Shown: piece by piece, positions 60,058-64,000 of the stretch
Position numbering within the stretch: position 1 is the stretch's first letter
Layout of the letters: each line of letters starts with the position of its first letter
Origin: Halopenitus sp041821145
GTDB taxonomy: Archaea > Halobacteriota > Halobacteria > Halobacteriales > Haloferacaceae
Reading direction: 5' to 3'
NCBI RefSeq assembly: GCF_041821145.1
Contig: NZ_JBGUBC010000001.1
Span: 1-64,000 of the forward strand
Length of the DNA: 64,000 nt
Notes under the pieces: model-generated
What the model was told of the DNA's origin: nothing
Database searches by the model: none
What the model saw: the letters and a program-made list of their open reading frames with translations, nothing else
Program-made: the position numbers and the translations under genes

Positions 60058-61545
60058 ATGCACGTAGCCGTTATCGGCGCCTATGGCAGCGCCGGTGCCG
60101 CAGTCGCCGAGGGGCTGTATCCACACGTCGGTGGCCGGATCGACCGACTGACACTCGTCGACGACGGTGAACCGGGTGGGGGACTCTGCATCCTGGAGGG
60201 TTGTATGCCCTCGAAGGAACTCATCTCGGCGGCCACCCATCGCCACCAGGGCCGGGTCGACGAGCGGCTGACCGGCGAACCACACGGGCTCGACCTCGAG
60301 CGGATCGTCGAGGAGAAGAACGACCGGACGCGGGGCTGGGCGAGTCACCGTCGGGAGTCGATCCACGATATGGCCGCCGACGAGGACGTCGAGTTCCTCC
60401 ACGACCGGGCACGGTTCCGCGGCGATCAGACGATCGAGGTCGATGGACAAACGATCGAGGCGGACTACGTCGTGATCGCGACCGGATCGGTTCCCAACAT
60501 CCCCGACATCCCCGGTCTCGAGGAGGCAGGCTACTACACGAGTAAGGATACGCTTCACGCGACCGAGCTACCGGAGTCCGCGATCATCCTCGGGTTCGGA
60601 TACGTCGGTCTGGAGATGGCGCCGTACCTCTCGGAGGCGGGCGTCGACATCACCGTGATCGAACACGACGAACGCCCGATCGACGAGGCGGACCCGGAGT
60701 TCGGGGACACCCTTCTCGACATCTATCGCGAGGAATTCAACATCGAGGTGCACACGGCGGTCCGCGAGAAGTGGGTCGAGGAGACGGACGACGGCGTCCG
60801 GCTTCACCTCCGAAACGAGACCGACGACGAAGACGAAGACGAGGACTGGCTGGGATCCGATGATGCGGAGATCGACAGCATTCGAACCGACGGCGCCGAC
60901 GTCCCGGAGCCAGTCGAGGCTGAGTCGATATTCTGTTTCACCGGTCGGCAGCCAAACCTCGACGGACTCGGACTCGAAAACACCACCCTCTCGCCGGAGG
61001 ACGGCTGGATCGACGCGACGATGCGCCCGCCGAACGCCGAACAAACCTTCGTGGTCGGCGACGCGAACGGCCGCGAGCCGATCCTCCACGTCGCGAAAGA
61101 ACAGGGATACAAGACGGCTGAGAACGTGTTGGCACACGCCAGAGGCAAGCCGATCGAGCCGTACGATAACATCCATCATCACGTGATCTTCTCGGGGGCG
61201 GCGATCTATCCGTTCGCGCGCGTCGGCCATACCCCTCGGTCGGCGGTAGAGGCCGGCCACGCGATCGCGACCGCGACGCGGCGGGCCAGCGACGACGGGG
61301 TATTCAAATCGAAGGACGTCCCGCACGGTCTCGCACGTCTCGTCGTCGACGCCACGGACGGGACCGTCCTCGGCTGGCAGGGACTCCACTACCACGCCGA
61401 CGTCATGGCCAAGACGTTCCAGTTGGCCGTCGAGATGGAACTGGACGTTCGCGAGATCCCTGATCGAGCCTATCACCCGACGACTCCCGAGATCCTCGAC
61501 GGACTGGTGCGGGAGTGTGCAGCACAGGTGCACGCCGAGGAATAA
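60058..61545 (+). CDS. Dihydrolipoamide dehydrogenase-like FAD/NAD(P) oxidoreductase
   Basis: The 495-residue flavoprotein has an N-terminal dinucleotide site MHVAVIGAYGSAGAAVAEGL, the redox disulfide GGGLCILEGCMPSKELISAA (C-x4-C), a second nucleotide site SAIILGFGYVGLEMAPYLSE, FAD motif EQTFVVGDANGREPILHVAK and the C-terminal His/Glu dyad in AYHPTTPEILDGLV. The first glycine loop reads GAYGSAG. An acidic insert, DETDDEDEDEDWLGSDD-like, occurs near 255-270. It may be a lipoamide dehydrogenase, a mercuric-reductase-like or another disulfide oxidoreductase. No 2-oxoacid dehydrogenase genes are adjacent, so its partner is unknown. Confidence 0.82.
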   Translation: MHVAVIGAYGSAGAAVAEGLYPHVGGRIDRLTLVDDGEPGGGLCILEGCMPSKELISAATHRHQGRVDERLTGEPHGLDLERIVEEKNDRTRGWASHRRESIHDMAADEDVEFLHDRARFRGDQTIEVDGQTIEADYVVIATGSVPNIPDIPGLEEAGYYTSKDTLHATELPESAIILGFGYVGLEMAPYLSEAGVDITVIEHDERPIDEADPEFGDTLLDIYREEFNIEVHTAVREKWVEETDDGVRLHLRNETDDEDEDEDWLGSDDAEIDSIRTDGADVPEPVEAESIFCFTGRQPNLDGLGLENTTLSPEDGWIDATMRPPNAEQTFVVGDANGREPILHVAKEQGYKTAENVLAHARGKPIEPYDNIHHHVIFSGAAIYPFARVGHTPRSAVEAGHAIATATRRASDDGVFKSKDVPHGLARLVVDATDGTVLGWQGLHYHADVMAKTFQLAVEMELDVREIPDRAYHPTTPEILDGLVRECAAQVHAEE

Positions 61546-61551
61546 CCGACT

Positions 61552-61567
61552 CACCGAGCGATCGGTG
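61552..61567. terminator. Hairpin between convergent genes
   Basis: Perfect 6-4-6 hairpin CACCGA-GCGA-TCGGTG in the 66-nt gap between the LPD-like and RLI genes. It could end transcription from both sides, though T runs are weak. Confidence 0.4.
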
Positions 61568-61611
61568 CGATGGAAACGAGAACGAGCGGGGTATCCCAGC
61601 GAGCACGCGGG

Positions 61612-63429
61612 TCAAGCCGAGTAGTAGTACTCGCCGGTCCGCTTCTGCTCGCGGTCCTTCTGGGATTCGGGTTTGTTGATCCGGGGACGACCGGTTCGCT
61701 CGTCGCGCCGGAAGGTGATCCCGAGATCCGAGAGAAAGTCGTTCATTCCCGCCCGCATCTCCTGGGGCGGCTTGGCATGGCCATGCTCGGCGGGTTCGCC
61801 GTCGAAGACCATCAGTCGGTCGGCCAGGAGGTCGATCATGTAGATGTCGTGGTCGATCACCAGCACGGTCGCGTCGTGGTTCTCGGCGTACCGCCGGATC
61901 GCGGTCGTGGCCTGTACACGCTGTTCGACGTCGAGGTGGGCGGACGGTTCATCCAGCAGGTACAGATCGGCGTCCTCCGAAAGACACGCGGCGATCGCAA
62001 CGCGCTGGCGCTCGCCGCCGGAGAGATCCGTGAGATTCTGTTCCATGATTCGCTCGAGTTGGAGCGGCTGTGCGACCTCCGTGTTCCAGTAGGAGCTTCC
62101 GACCTGGTCCGTGATCGACGAGAGGAACGCGTCGACGCGCATGTGACGATCGATCTCGATATACTGTGGCTTGTAGGCGATGTCCATCGAGAACTCCAGT
62201 TCGCCTCGGTCGGGCTCTATCACGCCGGCGAACAGTTTCGCGAGCGTGGATTTGCCGATCCCGTTGGGACCGACGATACCCAGCACCTCCGATTCGTAGA
62301 TCGTGCCGCCGTCGATGGTGAGATCGAACTCGCCCTCGCCGTAGGAGTGGTGCAGGTCCGGATACTCGACGAGTGGGTTCTCCTTCGATGAGACGCGCGG
62401 GGCGTGCTCCTCGAAGGTGATCGACTCCGGTCGAATCCGCATGTTCTCGTTGTCGAGATAGCCCTCCAGATACTCATTGATCCCGTTTCTGACGGATTTC
62501 GGGTCGGTTATCACGCCGTATGCACCGGGCTCCCCGTAGGCGACGTGGAGGGTGTCCGCGAGGAGATCGAGGATCGCAAGGTCGTGTTCGACGACGAGCA
62601 TCGAGCGCTCGGAGTCGGCGGCGAGTTCACGAATCAGCCGAGCGGTAGTCATCCGCTGGCTGATGTCGAGGTACGGCGTGATCTCGTCGAGGAAGTAGAA
62701 GTCGGCGTCCCTGGCCAGACACGCAGCGATCGCCACGCGCTGGAGTTCACCGCCGGAGATGGAGTCGATGTCCTGGTCCATCACGGGAGCGATGTTCAGC
62801 CGATCGATGATGTCATCGAGCGCCCCGCGCTCGTCCGTGTGTTCGAGCAACTCCCGTGTGTTGCCGTCGAACTGCTTTGGAATCTGGTCGACGTACTGGG
62901 GCTTTCTGGCGATCGAGACCGATCCCGCCCGGAGCCGGTCGAGATACGTCTGCAACTCGGTGCCGCGGAAACGGTCGACGACCGACTCCCAGTCGGGCTC
63001 CCCGCCGGTGTAATCGCCGAGGTTGGGAACGAGTTCGCCGGCCAACGCGTGGACGGCGGTCGATTTCCCGATCCCGTTCGGACCGAGAATGCCGGTCACG
63101 GCTCCCGGATCCGGAACCGGAAGGCCATACAGCGAGAAGGCGTTTTCGCCGTAGCGGTGGATGGGGTCCGACTCAAGCTCGGATGGAAGGTTGATGATCT
63201 CGATCGCATCGAAGGGACATTTCTCGACGCAGATACCACAGGTCTCTCCGAGACAGATCTCCTCGGAGATTCGGATCTGGTCGGGGTCCCCGTCCTCAAC
63301 GTCCTCACCCCGCACCGTGATGCACTCTTTGCCCGTTCGGTTGGGCGGGCAGTATTTCATGCATTCGTAGTTACAGCGGTCGGGTTGACACCGGTCGAGA
63401 TCGACAACCGCGATACTGTCGTCGGCCAT
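61612..63429 (-). CDS. rli: Ribosome recycling ATPase RLI/ABCE1
   Basis: The 605-residue protein opens with two 4Fe-4S clusters (CQPDRCNYECMKYCPPNR, then CLGETCGICVEKCPFDAIEI) and then two ABC ATPase halves, each with a Walker A (GILGPNGIGKSTAVHAL and GIVGPNGIGKSTLAKLF) and signature (SGGELQRVAIAACLARDAD and SGGERQRVAIAACLSEDAD). Hinge segments and Walker B LDEITPYLDISQR and LDEPSAHLDVEQR are clear. It splits the ribosome after termination. ATG at 63429 gives MADDSIAVVDLDRCQ; the longer upstream frame is not protein-like. It follows the EMC6-like gene with 2 nt between. Confidence 0.95.
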   Translation of the reverse strand: MADDSIAVVDLDRCQPDRCNYECMKYCPPNRTGKECITVRGEDVEDGDPDQIRISEEICLGETCGICVEKCPFDAIEIINLPSELESDPIHRYGENAFSLYGLPVPDPGAVTGILGPNGIGKSTAVHALAGELVPNLGDYTGGEPDWESVVDRFRGTELQTYLDRLRAGSVSIARKPQYVDQIPKQFDGNTRELLEHTDERGALDDIIDRLNIAPVMDQDIDSISGGELQRVAIAACLARDADFYFLDEITPYLDISQRMTTARLIRELAADSERSMLVVEHDLAILDLLADTLHVAYGEPGAYGVITDPKSVRNGINEYLEGYLDNENMRIRPESITFEEHAPRVSSKENPLVEYPDLHHSYGEGEFDLTIDGGTIYESEVLGIVGPNGIGKSTLAKLFAGVIEPDRGELEFSMDIAYKPQYIEIDRHMRVDAFLSSITDQVGSSYWNTEVAQPLQLERIMEQNLTDLSGGERQRVAIAACLSEDADLYLLDEPSAHLDVEQRVQATTAIRRYAENHDATVLVIDHDIYMIDLLADRLMVFDGEPAEHGHAKPPQEMRAGMNDFLSDLGITFRRDERTGRPRINKPESQKDREQKRTGEYYYSA

Positions 63430-63431
63430 GG

Positions 63432-63740
63432 CTACAGTTGAACACCCGAGGTCAACAGGATCGTGTAGGTGATGAACCACAGCGTGAAGGTCATAAAGAC
63501 CACGTAGAGGTTGTCCTTCATCCCGAAGTCGGTGATGTCGACGCCGACCAGTTTGAGGATCGGAAACTGGCCGACGGCAAACGCCCCCATCACGACGACG
63601 GCCATCGTGGATCCGCCGTTGGCGGGCGACGTGCCGACGTACCACGCGGACACGAGTGCTGCGCCGATGCCGGCCAGACAGGCGATGGTCGTGACGACCA
63701 CGCTGCGAGCGTGGCCGGTGATCCCCGAGTCGTCACTCAT
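63432..63740 (-). CDS. EMC6-like small membrane protein
   Basis: The 102-residue protein has three hydrophobic segments (VVTTIACLAGIGAALVSAWY, MAVVVMGAFAVGQFPILKLV, VVFMTFTLWFITYTILLTSG). A DITDFGMKDNLYVVFM stretch precedes the last helix. I recall haloarchaeal proteins of this kind named EMC6-like, suggesting a membrane insertase subunit. Role unproven. It forms a pair with rli. Confidence 0.65.
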   Translation of the reverse strand: MSDDSGITGHARSVVVTTIACLAGIGAALVSAWYVGTSPANGGSTMAVVVMGAFAVGQFPILKLVGVDITDFGMKDNLYVVFMTFTLWFITYTILLTSGVQL

Positions 63741-64000
63741 ACCTACGCGTCTGCTGGCACCGGTGAAAAGGCGTTCGTTCCACGGTCGACTCCTCCCTCA
63801 CCGACGGATCGACGGACACGAACGATGGAGGGCGAACGCCGGTACAGCGCGCGCGAGCCACGATCCTGACCGATCGGTCAGCCCGAGCGGCTCATGTGGT
63901 GAATATATAGGAGAATGTTGCCCCAATATCCGTGGAATACGTCCTCGATCGCGATCGAAGGACGTCGATCACCGGGATCTGCATCAACCTTTATGCCGGT
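63741..64000. other. Right-edge non-coding region
   Basis: 260 nt without a clear gene inside the window. TATA-like boxes GAATATATAGG (63901-63911) and ACCTTTATGCC (near 63988-63998) point right, suggesting a gene starts just outside. A short open frame from ATG at 63916 runs to the edge but is too short to judge. Confidence 0.4.

Noticed and set aside
63916..64000. Short plus-strand frame open to the right edge
   Set aside because: Only 28 codons are visible, with no acidic bias or motif; a TATA-like box further right suggests the real gene starts outside.

Overview
The window is a chromosomal segment of a halophilic archaeon (class Halobacteria). Evidence: proteins are very acidic; GC is high and CTAG is scarce; there are archaeal information-processing genes (L44e, S27e, aIF2-alpha, Nop10, TFB, NreA, RLI/ABCE1); a bacteriorhodopsin-type carotenoid/retinal gene pair is present; and there is an S-layer glycoprotein with a TEEP-rich stalk and PGF-CTERM anchor. 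The S-layer protein resembles the Haloferax volcanii one from end to end as I recall it, so a member of the Haloferacales is my best guess; the species cannot be fixed from the sequence. No tRNA, rRNA, CRISPR array or intact insertion sequence was seen.

Region by region. 1-2.4 kb is an accessory, partly decayed stretch: a PD-(D/E)XK nuclease cut by the window edge, a small diadenylate-cyclase-like protein with altered motifs, hairpins, and a pseudogene fusing pieces of a universal stress protein and a histidine kinase. 2.5-13.8 kb carries zinc-binding small proteins, crtY and brp/blh (beta-carotene to retinal), gatB, an aminotransferase, a DUF2103 protein, a membrane hydrolase, a sugar-acid dehydratase, a PHP protein and thi4 behind a probable operator. 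13.9-24.5 kb is RNA and DNA maintenance: pth2-truD, polX with a Mut7-C RNase, nreA, a TFB without zinc-ribbon cysteines, rnhA and a PadR regulator with a likely self-binding site. 24.6-35.6 kb is core metabolism and translation: ppa, ppsA, mfnA, the rpl44e-rps27e-aIF2a-nop10-PAC2 run, a thiolase/OB-fold pair, a hydrolase and the mcmB-meaB pair.

35.8-44.5 kb holds a membrane-anchored unknown and a tightly overlapping type IV pilus-like operon (secretion ATPase, TadC-type membrane protein and five small pilin-like proteins), followed by a FilR1-type regulator. 45.9-55.5 kb is a cell-envelope block on the minus strand: the S-layer glycoprotein, a BGTF/PGF-CTERM surface protein, and a COG1361 surface protein with an RND exporter under a promoter carrying a perfect palindrome. 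55.8-64 kb returns to housekeeping: a small membrane protein, mutL, kdgK, a dihydrolipoamide-dehydrogenase-like flavoprotein, RLI and an EMC6-like membrane protein.

Many gene pairs overlap by 4 bases (ATGA or GTGA junctions), which suggests translational coupling. Several start codons lie about 25 nt after a TATA-like box, which fits leaderless transcripts. Function names come from recognised motifs and remembered families; no database search was run.
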